Shown here one piece after another: positions 42,971-51,154 of a DNA stretch of 64,000 bases (the first letter of the stretch is position 1; the number at the start of each line of letters is the position of its first letter). This DNA is from Janthinobacterium violaceinigrum. GTDB taxonomy: Bacteria; Pseudomonadota; Gammaproteobacteria; Burkholderiales; Burkholderiaceae_D. The notes under the pieces are model-generated. The model was not told where the DNA came from. It saw only the letters and a program-made list of their open reading frames with translations, and did no database searches. The stretch is from the NCBI RefSeq assembly GCF_009208555.1, contig NZ_WFLI01000017.1, forward strand, positions 1 through 64,000. The letters are read 5' to 3'. Made by a program: the position numbers and the translations under genes.

Positions 42971-45055
42971 TCAGGCGGCCATGCCGCTGTGGCGCAGCAA
43001 GGCGTCGATCGACGGTTCGCGGCCGCGGAAGGCCGTGAACGATTCCAGCGCGGGGCGCGAGCCGCCGACGGACAGGATTTCCTGCAGATAGCGCTTGCCC
43101 GCTGCCGTGGTGGCGGCCGGTCCCAGCGCGCGGGCTTCCTCGAACGCCGCATAGGCGTCGGCGGACAGCACCTCGGCCCATTTGTAGCTGTAGTAGCCGG
43201 CTGCGTAGCCGCCCGCGAAGATATGGCCGAAGGCATTCTGGAAGCGGTTGAAGGCAGGCGGGATCAGCAGCGCGAACCTGGCGCGCACGCCGTCGATCAG
43301 CTGCTGCACGCTCTGGCCCGTGGCCGCGTCGTAGTCGTAGTGCAAATGCATGTCGAGCAAGGAAAATTCCACCTGGCGCAGGGTTTGCAGGCCGGACTGG
43401 AAATTTTTGGCCGCCAGCATCTTGTCGTACAGCGCGCGCGGCAGCGGTGCGCCCGTGACGGCATGGGCCGTCATGTGTTCGAGCACTTCCCATTCCCAGC
43501 AGAAGTTTTCCATGAATTGCGATGGCAGTTCCACGGCATCCCACTCAACGCCGGCAATGCCCGACACGCCCAGCTCGTCGACCACCGTCAGCATGTGGTG
43601 CAGGCCGTGGCCGAACTCGTGGAACAGGGTGATCACTTCATCGTGGGTGAACAGCGCCGGCTGGACCTGGCCGTCGACGATGGCCGGCTGCGTGAAATTG
43701 CAGGTGAGATAAGCGATCGGCGTTTGCACGTGGCTGGCGTCGGCGCGGCGGCCGCGCGCGTCGTCCATCCAGGCGCCGCCGCTCTTGCCCGCGCGCGCAT
43801 ACAGGTCCAGGTAGAACTGGCCCACCAGCTTGCCGTCGCGCTCGATGCGGTAAAAGCGCACGTCCGGATGCCAGACGGGCGCCGTATCGAGCTTGATCTC
43901 GACGGCGAACAGGTTCTGGATCTGGCGGAACAAGCCGTCGATCACCTTGTGTTCAGGAAAATATTGCTTCACTTCCTGGGCCGAGAACGCGTAGCGACGC
44001 TCCTGCAGCTTTTCGGAGGCATACGGCACGTCCCACGCCTGCAGCTCGGCGATGCCCAGCTCTTCGCGCGCGAACTGTTTCAGTTCGGCCAGGTCCTTTT
44101 CGGCGAATGGACGCGCGCGTTTGGCCAGGTCTTCCAGGAAAGCGATGACCTGTGCGGGCGACGTGGCCATTTTCGACACCAGCGACACTTCGGCGAAATT
44201 GCCGTAGCCGAGCAGTTTTGCCTCTTCGTCGCGCAATTGCAACAGGGTGACGATGTTGTGCGTGTTGTCCCAGTCGTCTTTTTTGCTGAAGGCCTCGCCC
44301 TGGTCCGACGCCTTGGTGGCGTTGGCGCGGTAGATGGTTTCGCGCAGCGCGCGATTGTCGGCAAACTGCAGGATCGGGTAGTAGGACGGGAAGTGCAGCG
44401 AGAATTCATAGCCTTGCTTGCCTGCCTTGTCGGCGGCGGCGCGCGCGGCCGCCTTGACGTCGTCGGGCAAGCCGGCCAGTTCAGCTTCGTTCTCGACCAG
44501 CAATTTGTAGTCATTGGTGGCGTCGAGCACGTTTTCGGAAAAGCGCGTCGACACGGCCGCGTGCTCTTCCTGGATGGCGCCAAAGCGCTCTTTCTTGTCT
44601 TCGGGCAATTCGGCGCCGCCCAGGCGGAAGTCGCGCACGGCATTGTCGACGATGCGCCGGCGCGCGGGCGACAGGCTGGCGAAATCGGCGCGCGCCTGCA
44701 ACTGCTTGTATTTGCCGAACAGGATTTCGTTCTGGCCCAGTTCGGTCCAGAATTCCGTCACCTTGGGCTGGTTCGCATTGTAGGCGGCGCGCAGTTCGGG
44801 CGTATCGACCACGCTGTTCAAGTGGTTGACGATGCTCCAGGCGCGGCCCAGGGTTTCGGCGATCTGGTCCTGGGGCGCGACGAAATTGTCCCAGCTCACT
44901 TCTTCCATGGGCGCTTCCAGCTGCGCCACCGTGGCGCGCGCCTGTTCCAGCAAGGTGTCGATGGCAGGCGTGACATGCTCGTGCGTGATCGCGTCGAAGC
45001 GTGGCAGGCCGGAAAAATCAAGCAGGGGATTGGTATTCATCGTCGGTTCGTCCAT
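42971..45055 (-). CDS. prlC: Oligopeptidase A (M3 family zinc metallopeptidase)
   Basis: 694 residues from ATG 45055; the ATG at 45040 (MNTNPLLDFSGLPRF) matches the usual PrlC start and is a good alternative. The zinc motif is HEFGHGLHHML, with the third ligand Glu in GVEWDAVELPSQFMENF. Conserved C-terminal QFYLDLYAR, FNRFQNAFGHIF and YYSYKWAEVLSADAYAAF are present. It degrades cytoplasmic oligopeptides and cleaved signal peptides. The family-B repeat separates it from folD upstream, and holC follows seven bases after its stop. Confidence 0.95.
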   Translation of the reverse strand: MDEPTMNTNPLLDFSGLPRFDAITHEHVTPAIDTLLEQARATVAQLEAPMEEVSWDNFVAPQDQIAETLGRAWSIVNHLNSVVDTPELRAAYNANQPKVTEFWTELGQNEILFGKYKQLQARADFASLSPARRRIVDNAVRDFRLGGAELPEDKKERFGAIQEEHAAVSTRFSENVLDATNDYKLLVENEAELAGLPDDVKAAARAAADKAGKQGYEFSLHFPSYYPILQFADNRALRETIYRANATKASDQGEAFSKKDDWDNTHNIVTLLQLRDEEAKLLGYGNFAEVSLVSKMATSPAQVIAFLEDLAKRARPFAEKDLAELKQFAREELGIAELQAWDVPYASEKLQERRYAFSAQEVKQYFPEHKVIDGLFRQIQNLFAVEIKLDTAPVWHPDVRFYRIERDGKLVGQFYLDLYARAGKSGGAWMDDARGRRADASHVQTPIAYLTCNFTQPAIVDGQVQPALFTHDEVITLFHEFGHGLHHMLTVVDELGVSGIAGVEWDAVELPSQFMENFCWEWEVLEHMTAHAVTGAPLPRALYDKMLAAKNFQSGLQTLRQVEFSLLDMHLHYDYDAATGQSVQQLIDGVRARFALLIPPAFNRFQNAFGHIFAGGYAAGYYSYKWAEVLSADAYAAFEEARALGPAATTAAGKRYLQEILSVGGSRPALESFTAFRGREPSIDALLRHSGMAA

Positions 45056-45076
45056 TCTGTCTTCATATATGGAACG

Positions 45077-45167
45077 CCTGAAAAACGTTCAGGGCAAGGC
45101 GCGGTGCCGAAGGCAGTACGAATAGTACGGCGAGGCACTGCAACGCAGCCATGGACGTTTTCTCAGG
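45077..45167 (-). repeat. Dispersed palindromic repeat, family B, diverged copy
   Basis: 91 bases from CCTGAAAAACG to CGTTTTCTCAGG, an imperfect palindrome with central GTAC-GAATA-GTAC. It is the reverse complement, with differences, of the units at 46134-46223 and 46262-46351. It fills most of the gap between the peptidase and folD. Confidence 0.8.
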
Positions 45168-45175
45168 TGCTCCTC

Positions 45176-46021
45176 TTAAATGCGCTCTGCGGCCTCGACG
45201 GTATTCATTAGCAACATGGTGATCGTCATCGGTCCCACGCCGCCTGGTACGGGGGTGATGTGGGAGGCGATGTCTTTCACTCCGGCAAAATCCACGTCGC
45301 CGCACAGCTTGCCGTCATCGTCGCGGTTCATGCCCACGTCGATGACGATGGCGCCCGGCTTGACCATGTCGGCCGTCAGGGTGTTGCGGCGGCCGACGGC
45401 AGCCACGACCACGTCCGCCTGGCGCGTGTACAAGCCCAAGTCCGGGGTCGCACTATGGCAGATGGTGACGGTAGCGTTCGCTTGCAAGAGCAGCAGGGCC
45501 ATCGGCTTGCCGACGGTGTTGCTGCGGCCGATGACGACGGCGTGCTTGCCGCGCAAGTCCACGCCCGTGCTTTCGATCAGTTTCATGCAGCCATACGGCG
45601 TGCACGGGCGGAAGCCGGGCAAGCCCGTCATCAGTTCGCCTGCGCTCAGCACGGAATAGCCATCGACGTCTTTCGTTGTGGCGATCGCTTCGATGACCTT
45701 GTGGGGGTTGATGTGCTTGGGCAAGGGCATTTGCACGAGGATGCCGTGGATGGCCGGGTCGGTATTCAGGCTGGCGATGCGGGCCAGCAAGTCCGCTTCG
45801 GACAGGTCCGCTTCATATTTTTCCAGCACCGAGTGAAAACCCACGTCGCCGCACGCCTTGACCTTGTTGCGGACATACACCTGGCTGGCCGGGTCTTCGC
45901 CGACGAGGATCACGGCCAGGCCGGGCTGGGTGCCCTTGGCTGTGAGGGCGGCGGCGCGGGTAGCGATTTCGCTGCGCAGTTTTTGGGAGAGGGCGATTCC
46001 GTCGATCAGTTGTGCTGGCAT
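45176..46021 (-). CDS. folD: Bifunctional methylenetetrahydrofolate dehydrogenase/cyclohydrolase
   Basis: 281 residues. The catalytic Lys lies in YVRNKVKACGDVGF, the folate motif is HGILVQMPLPKHI, the NADP loop is VVIGRSNTVGKPMALLLL, and the C-terminal signature is PVPGGVGPMTITMLL. It interconverts methylene-, methenyl- and formyl-tetrahydrofolate for one-carbon metabolism. No strong ribosome site is visible before ATG 46021. It stands between members of repeat family B on both sides. Confidence 0.97.
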   Translation of the reverse strand: MPAQLIDGIALSQKLRSEIATRAAALTAKGTQPGLAVILVGEDPASQVYVRNKVKACGDVGFHSVLEKYEADLSEADLLARIASLNTDPAIHGILVQMPLPKHINPHKVIEAIATTKDVDGYSVLSAGELMTGLPGFRPCTPYGCMKLIESTGVDLRGKHAVVIGRSNTVGKPMALLLLQANATVTICHSATPDLGLYTRQADVVVAAVGRRNTLTADMVKPGAIVIDVGMNRDDDGKLCGDVDFAGVKDIASHITPVPGGVGPMTITMLLMNTVEAAERI

Positions 46022-46109
46022 GGTAGGGAGGCTGAGAGCTGTGGGAGGGAAAAGACAGATTATAAAGCCGGGCGGCGCAAAGGGGCGGTTTTGGCTATGC
46101 AAAGGCGCG

Positions 46110-46365
46110 ACAACAGCGGGCCGGAGACGCGAGCCCGAGAAAATGCCGATGGCGGCGTTGCAGCTCCTTGCCGTACTGGCGTACTGTCTGCGTCGCCGCA
46201 CCTTGCCCTCGACATTTTTCAGGCCCGCTTGGCCCGAACAACAGCGGGCCGGAGACGCGAGCCTGAGAAAATGCCGATGGCGGCGTTGCAGCTCCTTGCC
46301 GTACTGGCGTACTGTCTGCGTCGCCGCACCTTGCCCTCGACATTTTTCAGGCCCGCTTGGCCCGG
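46110..46365 (+). repeat. Tandem 128-bp repeat carrying family B palindromes
   Basis: Two head-to-tail units (46110-46237 and 46238-46365) differ at about two positions, one being C/T in GAGCCCGAG versus GAGCCTGAG. Each contains the 90-base family B core (46134-46223 and 46262-46351) with CCTGAGAAAATGCC and GACATTTTTCAGG ends, central GTAC-TGGC-GTAC, and outer GCGGGCC/GGCCCGC arms. Confidence 0.92.
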
Positions 46366-46560
46366 TATGCCTGTGCGGACGACTGGGGTGGTAATTCGCT
46401 TTGCTGGTGTGCTCGTGGAGCAGGGGCGGCCAGGGTATGCAAGTTTTCCGGTTTCGCCGCTATTTGCTACTCTGCACATCCTAGTTTCCAAGCGGAATTT
46501 GCGGCACTGCAGCATAAATTTCATAGGGTAATTTCACAATGCGAAATGCTATATCGTAAT

Positions 46561-46589
46561 TTGAAAAATAGTAAATACGCTGTTAGAAT
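46561..46589 (+). promoter_or_regulatory. Promoter of the aceE-aceF-lpdA operon
   Basis: TTGAAA (46561-46566), a 17-base spacer and TAGAAT (46584-46589), about 100 bases before the aceE ATG. The ten-base word ATAGTAAATA occurs twice, at 46568-46577 (within the spacer) and 46610-46619 (downstream of the start), which may be a regulator site. Confidence 0.7.
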
Positions 46590-46688
46590 CCCCACACTAA
46601 ACCGACTTAATAGTAAATAATCAGCGAAATACCGTCCGACAGCGATCCGGAAAATCGGGGTGGGGCGCTCACAAAGGAGACTCAACAG

Positions 46689-49385
46689 ATGTCAGCTCAA
46701 CTGAACCAGGTAACGACACAGATCGGCACCGACCCGGATATGCAGGAAACCAAGGAGTGGCTGGACGCGCTCGAAGCCGTACTGGAAAATGAAGGTCCGG
46801 AACGTGCGCATTACCTGATGGAGCGCCTGGTTGACCTGGCCCGCCGCCGCGGCGCCCAGATTCCGTTCTCCAGCACCACCGCCTACGTCAATACCATCCC
46901 GACCAAACAAGAAGCACACTGTCCCGGCAACCTGGAATACGAAGAGCGCCTGCGCTCGTGGATGCGCTGGAACGCCATGGCCATGGTGGTCAAGGCCAAC
47001 CGCGCCGACGGCGACCTGGGCGGCCACTTGTCCTCGTTCGCGTCGCTGGCGAACATGCTGGGCATCGGCTTCAACCATTTCTGGCATGCGCCAACGGCCG
47101 ACCACGGCGGCGACCTGCTGTACATCCAGGGCCACTCCTCGCCCGGCGTCTACGCGCGCGCCTTCCTCGAAGGCCGCTTGACGGAAGAGCAAATGCTGAA
47201 CTTCCGCAAGGAAGTCGACGGCAAGGGCCTGTCCTCGTACCCGCATCCGAAGCTGATGCCTGACTTCTGGCAGTTCCCGACCGTGTCGATGGGCCTGGGC
47301 CCGCACATGGCGATCTACCAGGCGCGCTTCCTGAAGTACCTGCACGCACGCGGCATCGCCAAGACCGACAACCGCAAGATCTGGGCCTTCTGCGGCGATG
47401 GCGAGATGGACGAGCCGGAATCGCTGGGCGCGATCGGCCTGGCCGCGCGCGACATGCTCGACAACCTGGTCATCGTGGTCAACTGCAACCTGCAGCGCCT
47501 GGACGGCCCTGTGCGCGGCAACACCAAGATCATCCAGGAACTGGAAGGCGAATTCCGCGGCGCCGGCTGGAACGTCGTCAAGGTCATCTGGGGCCCGGGC
47601 TGGGACGCCCTGCTGGCACAGGACAAGGAAGGCATCCTGCAGCGCGTGATGATGGAAACCGTCGACGGCGAATACCAGAACTACAAGGCAAAAGACGGCG
47701 CCTACGTGCGCAAGCACTTCTTCGGCAAGCATCCGAAGCTGCTGGAAATGGTTGCCAACATGACGGACGACGACATCTGGCGCCTGACCCGTGGCGGCCA
47801 CGATCCGCACAAGATCTACGCGGCCTTCAAGATCGCCCAGGAACACAAGGGCCAGCCAACCGTCCTGCTGGTGAAAACCATCAAGGGCTACGGCATGGGC
47901 AAGTCGGGCGAAGCGCGCAACACGGCGCACCAGACGAAAAAACTGGACGACGAAGCCATCCGCGAAATGCGCGACCGCTTCTCGCTGCCGATCCCGGACG
48001 ACAAGCTGGCCGACATCCCGTTCTTCAAGCCTGCCGACGATGCGCCGGAAATGGTCTACCTGCACGAGCGCCGCAAGGCCCTGGGCGGCTACCTGCCGCA
48101 GCGCCGCCAGAAGTCGGAAGAAACCCTGCCCGTGCCTGGCCTGGACGCGTTCAAGAACGTGCTCGAAGCCACGCCTGAAGGCCGTGAAATCTCGACCACG
48201 CAAGCATTCGTGCGCGTCATTTCGACCCTGCTGAAAGACCCGAACCTGGGCCAGCGCGTCGTGCCTATCCTGGTCGACGAGTCGCGTACCTTCGGCATGG
48301 AAGGCCTGTTCCGCCAGATCGGCATCTACAACCCGAAAGGCCAGTTGTACGAGCCGGTCGACAAAGACCAGGTCATGTACTACCGCGAAGACAAGGCTGG
48401 CCAGATCCTGCAAGAGGGCATCAACGAAGCGGGCGGCATGAGCTCGTGGATCGCCGCGGCGACGTCGTATTCGACCAACGACCGCATCATGATCCCGTTC
48501 TACACCTTCTACTCGATGTTCGGCTTCCAGCGCATCGGCGACCAGGTATGGGCTTCGGCCGACATGCGCGCCCGCGGCTTCCTGATGGGCGGCACGGCTG
48601 GTCGTACGACCCTGAACGGCGAAGGCTTGCAGCACGAAGATGGCCACAGCCATATCTTCGCCGCGACCATCCCGACCTGCATGCCGTACGATCCGACCTT
48701 CAGCCATGAAGTCGCCGTCATCATCCAGGACGGCCTGCGTCGCATGATCGCCAACCAGGAAGATGTGTTCTACTACATCACGATCATGAACGAGAACTAC
48801 GCCCAGCCAGGCATCAAGCCAGGCCAAGAAGAAGGCATCCTGAAAGGCATGTACAAGCTGCAGGAAGGCCCGGCGGACGCCAAGCTGCGCGTACAGCTGA
48901 TCGGTTGCGGCACCATCCTGCGCGAATCGATCTTCGCCGCCGAATTGCTTGCCAACGACTGGGGCGTGGCTGCGGACGTGTGGTCGGCGCCGTCGCTGAC
49001 CCTGGTGGCCCGCGATGGCCAGGATGCGGAACGCTGGAATATGGTCAACCCGTCGAAAGAGCAGCGCGTGCCGTACGTGACGTCGCTGATGCAGGACACG
49101 GACGGCCCGATCGTCGCCACGACCGACTACATGCGCGCGTTTGCAGAACAGATCCGCGCCTTCATGCCGAAGGGCCGCACTTATAAAGTGCTGGGCACCG
49201 ATGGCTTTGGCCGCTCGGACAGCCGCGCCAAGCTGCGCGAGTTCTTCGAAGTGAACCGTTATTATGTCACCGTGGCCGCGCTCAAATCGCTGGCTGACGA
49301 AGGCAAGATCGACGTGTCGGTGGTGGAGCAGGCGATCGCCAAGTACGGCATCGACGCCAACAAACCGAATCCGGTGACCCAGTAA
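46689..49385 (+). CDS. aceE: Pyruvate dehydrogenase E1 component
   Basis: 898 residues (E. coli 887), homodimeric type. It decarboxylates pyruvate and transfers the acetyl group to the lipoyl of E2. The thiamine diphosphate motif is GDGEMDEPESLGAIGLA...NLVIVVNCN. DGEYQNYKAKDGAYVRKHFF, GHDPHKIYAAF, FIAAATSYSTND-like WIAAATSYSTNDRIMIPFY and QRIGDQVWASADMRARGFLM are also conserved. AAAGGAG precedes the ATG. First gene of the pdh operon. A hairpin lies between it and aceF. Confidence 0.98.
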   Translation: MSAQLNQVTTQIGTDPDMQETKEWLDALEAVLENEGPERAHYLMERLVDLARRRGAQIPFSSTTAYVNTIPTKQEAHCPGNLEYEERLRSWMRWNAMAMVVKANRADGDLGGHLSSFASLANMLGIGFNHFWHAPTADHGGDLLYIQGHSSPGVYARAFLEGRLTEEQMLNFRKEVDGKGLSSYPHPKLMPDFWQFPTVSMGLGPHMAIYQARFLKYLHARGIAKTDNRKIWAFCGDGEMDEPESLGAIGLAARDMLDNLVIVVNCNLQRLDGPVRGNTKIIQELEGEFRGAGWNVVKVIWGPGWDALLAQDKEGILQRVMMETVDGEYQNYKAKDGAYVRKHFFGKHPKLLEMVANMTDDDIWRLTRGGHDPHKIYAAFKIAQEHKGQPTVLLVKTIKGYGMGKSGEARNTAHQTKKLDDEAIREMRDRFSLPIPDDKLADIPFFKPADDAPEMVYLHERRKALGGYLPQRRQKSEETLPVPGLDAFKNVLEATPEGREISTTQAFVRVISTLLKDPNLGQRVVPILVDESRTFGMEGLFRQIGIYNPKGQLYEPVDKDQVMYYREDKAGQILQEGINEAGGMSSWIAAATSYSTNDRIMIPFYTFYSMFGFQRIGDQVWASADMRARGFLMGGTAGRTTLNGEGLQHEDGHSHIFAATIPTCMPYDPTFSHEVAVIIQDGLRRMIANQEDVFYYITIMNENYAQPGIKPGQEEGILKGMYKLQEGPADAKLRVQLIGCGTILRESIFAAELLANDWGVAADVWSAPSLTLVARDGQDAERWNMVNPSKEQRVPYVTSLMQDTDGPIVATTDYMRAFAEQIRAFMPKGRTYKVLGTDGFGRSDSRAKLREFFEVNRYYVTVAALKSLADEGKIDVSVVEQAIAKYGIDANKPNPVTQ

Positions 49386-49406
49386 TCGTTGTGCGGACCC
49401 GATGAT

Positions 49407-49436
49407 GCCAGGGCGGTGCGAAAGTGCCGCCCTGGC
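49407..49436 (+). other. Intercistronic hairpin between aceE and aceF
   Basis: GCCAGGGCGG and CCGCCCTGGC form a ten-base perfect stem around a ten-base loop, 21 bases after the aceE stop. There is no T-run. It is likely an mRNA stability or processing element rather than a terminator. Confidence 0.6.
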
Positions 49437-49479
49437 GTGTGTGCGGGTCCATCTGACAAATAAAATAACGGAGCAAGCT

Positions 49480-51144
49480 ATGAGCATTGTGGAAGTCAAA
49501 GTCCCGGATATCGGCGATTTCAAGGAAGTCGAGATCATTGAACTGATGGTCAAGCCAGGCGATACGGTCAAGGTCGACCAGTCCCTGATCACGGTCGAAT
49601 CGGACAAGGCCAGCATGGAAATTCCATCGAGTCACGCCGGTGTCGTCAAGGAATTGAAAGTCAACGTGGGCGACAAGATCGCCGAAGGTTCGCTGGTCCT
49701 GCTGCTGGAAGTGGCGGACGACGCCTCGGCCACGGCTGCCCCTGCGGCCGCACCGGCGCCAGCCGCTGCCGCCCCTGCACCGGCTGCCGAAGCTGCCCCT
49801 GCGGCCGCGCCAGCCGCCGCCCCTGCCGGCGCGCCAGCGCTGGTCGAAGTGACCGTGCCCGATATCGGCGACTTCAAGGAAGTCGAAGTCATCGAACTGA
49901 TGGTCAAGGTGGGCGATGCGATCAAGGTCGACCAGTCGCTGCTGACGGTCGAATCGGACAAGGCCAGCATGGAAATCCCATCGAGCCACGCCGGTATCGT
50001 CAAGGAATTGAAAGTCAAGGTCGGCGACAAGGTCGCCAAGGGCTCGCTGGTGCTGGTCGTGGAAACGACCGGCGGCGCTGCCGCTCCTGCTGCAGCACCT
50101 GCCGCCGCACCGGCGCAAGCTGCCGCCGCGCCAGCCGCCGCCGTCGCGTCGGCGCCGGTCGCCGCTGCTGCCCCGGCGCCAGTGGCCGCCGCCCCTGCCG
50201 TCAATGGCAAGCTGGCGCACGCATCGCCGTCGATCCGCAAGTTCGCGCGTGAACTGGGCGTGGACCTGGCCCGCGTGGGCGGTTCCGGTCCGAAGGGCCG
50301 CATCACCCAGGAAGACGTGCAGAATTTCGTCAAGGGCGTGATGTCGGGCGCCGTCGCCGCGCCGAACGCTCCTGCCGCCAAGGCCGGTTCGGGTGTGGGC
50401 CTGGACCTGCTGCCATGGCCGTCGCTGGACTTCAGCAAGTTCGGCACGACCGAACTGCTGCCGCTGTCGCGCATCAAGAAAATCTCGGGTCCGAATTTGC
50501 ACCGCAACTGGGTCATGATCCCGCACGTCACGCAGTTCGACGAAGCGGACGTGACGGACCTGGAAGCGTTCCGCGTCGACACCAATGCGGCCAATGCGAA
50601 GAACAAGGATGCGGCCAAGCTGACCATGCTGGCCTTCGTCATCAAGGCGTCCGTCGCCGCGCTGAAGAAATTCCCCGCGTTTAACGCTTCGCTGGATGCC
50701 AAGGGCGAAAACCTGATCCTCAAGCAGTACTACAACATCGGCTTCGCGGCCGACACGCCGAATGGCCTGGTGGTGCCCGTGATCAAGGGCGCGGACCAGA
50801 AGTCGGTCTCGCAGATCGCCCGCGAAATGACGGAACTGTCCTTGCAGGCACGCGAAGGCAAGCTGAAACCGGCCGACATGCAGGGCGCCAGCTTCACGAT
50901 TTCGTCCCTGGGCGGCATCGGCGGCACGCACTTCACGCCTATCGTCAATGCGCCGGAAGTGGCCATCCTGGGCCTGTCGAAAGCCTCGATCAAGCCGGTA
51001 TGGGATGGCAAGGCCTTCCAGCCGCGTTTGATGATGGGCACCTCGCTGTCCTACGACCACCGCGTGGTCGATGGCGCGATGGGCGCGCGATTCTCCGTGT
51101 ACCTCGGCGAAGTCCTGGCCGACATGCGCAAAATTCTGCTGTAA
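49480..51144 (+). CDS. aceF: Pyruvate dehydrogenase E2, dihydrolipoyllysine acetyltransferase
   Basis: 554 residues. Two N-terminal lipoyl domains (about 3-77 and 121-195) each carry VESDKASMEIPSSHAG with the lipoylated Lys. Ala/Pro linkers follow, then the peripheral subunit-binding domain (ASPSIRKFARELGVDLARVG) and the catalytic core ending in SYDHRVVDGAMGARF with the active His. It forms the complex core and transfers acetyl to CoA. The ATG at 49480 lies seven bases after GGAG. The second lipoyl domain shares a 56-base identical DNA block with lpdA. Confidence 0.97.
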   Translation: MSIVEVKVPDIGDFKEVEIIELMVKPGDTVKVDQSLITVESDKASMEIPSSHAGVVKELKVNVGDKIAEGSLVLLLEVADDASATAAPAAAPAPAAAAPAPAAEAAPAAAPAAAPAGAPALVEVTVPDIGDFKEVEVIELMVKVGDAIKVDQSLLTVESDKASMEIPSSHAGIVKELKVKVGDKVAKGSLVLVVETTGGAAAPAAAPAAAPAQAAAAPAAAVASAPVAAAAPAPVAAAPAVNGKLAHASPSIRKFARELGVDLARVGGSGPKGRITQEDVQNFVKGVMSGAVAAPNAPAAKAGSGVGLDLLPWPSLDFSKFGTTELLPLSRIKKISGPNLHRNWVMIPHVTQFDEADVTDLEAFRVDTNAANAKNKDAAKLTMLAFVIKASVAALKKFPAFNASLDAKGENLILKQYYNIGFAADTPNGLVVPVIKGADQKSVSQIAREMTELSLQAREGKLKPADMQGASFTISSLGGIGGTHFTPIVNAPEVAILGLSKASIKPVWDGKAFQPRLMMGTSLSYDHRVVDGAMGARFSVYLGEVLADMRKILL

Positions 51145-51154
51145 GGAGCGATTG

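Larger units (their letters stand above)
46022..46688. other. Long intergenic region between folD and aceE
   Basis: About 670 bases with no believable gene. The first half holds two perfect tandem units of repeat family B; the second half is AT-rich and holds the aceE promoter. Open frames across the tandem repeat are by-products of its GC content. Confidence 0.7.

Noticed and set aside
46110..46365. Tandem repeat considered as a CRISPR array
   Set aside because: Only two adjacent identical 128-base units with no short-repeat/unique-spacer alternation and no cas genes.
45260..46531. A 423-codon frame across folD (antisense) and the tandem repeat
   Set aside because: It depends on the antisense of folD and on the repeat, and has no recognisable domain or start signal.
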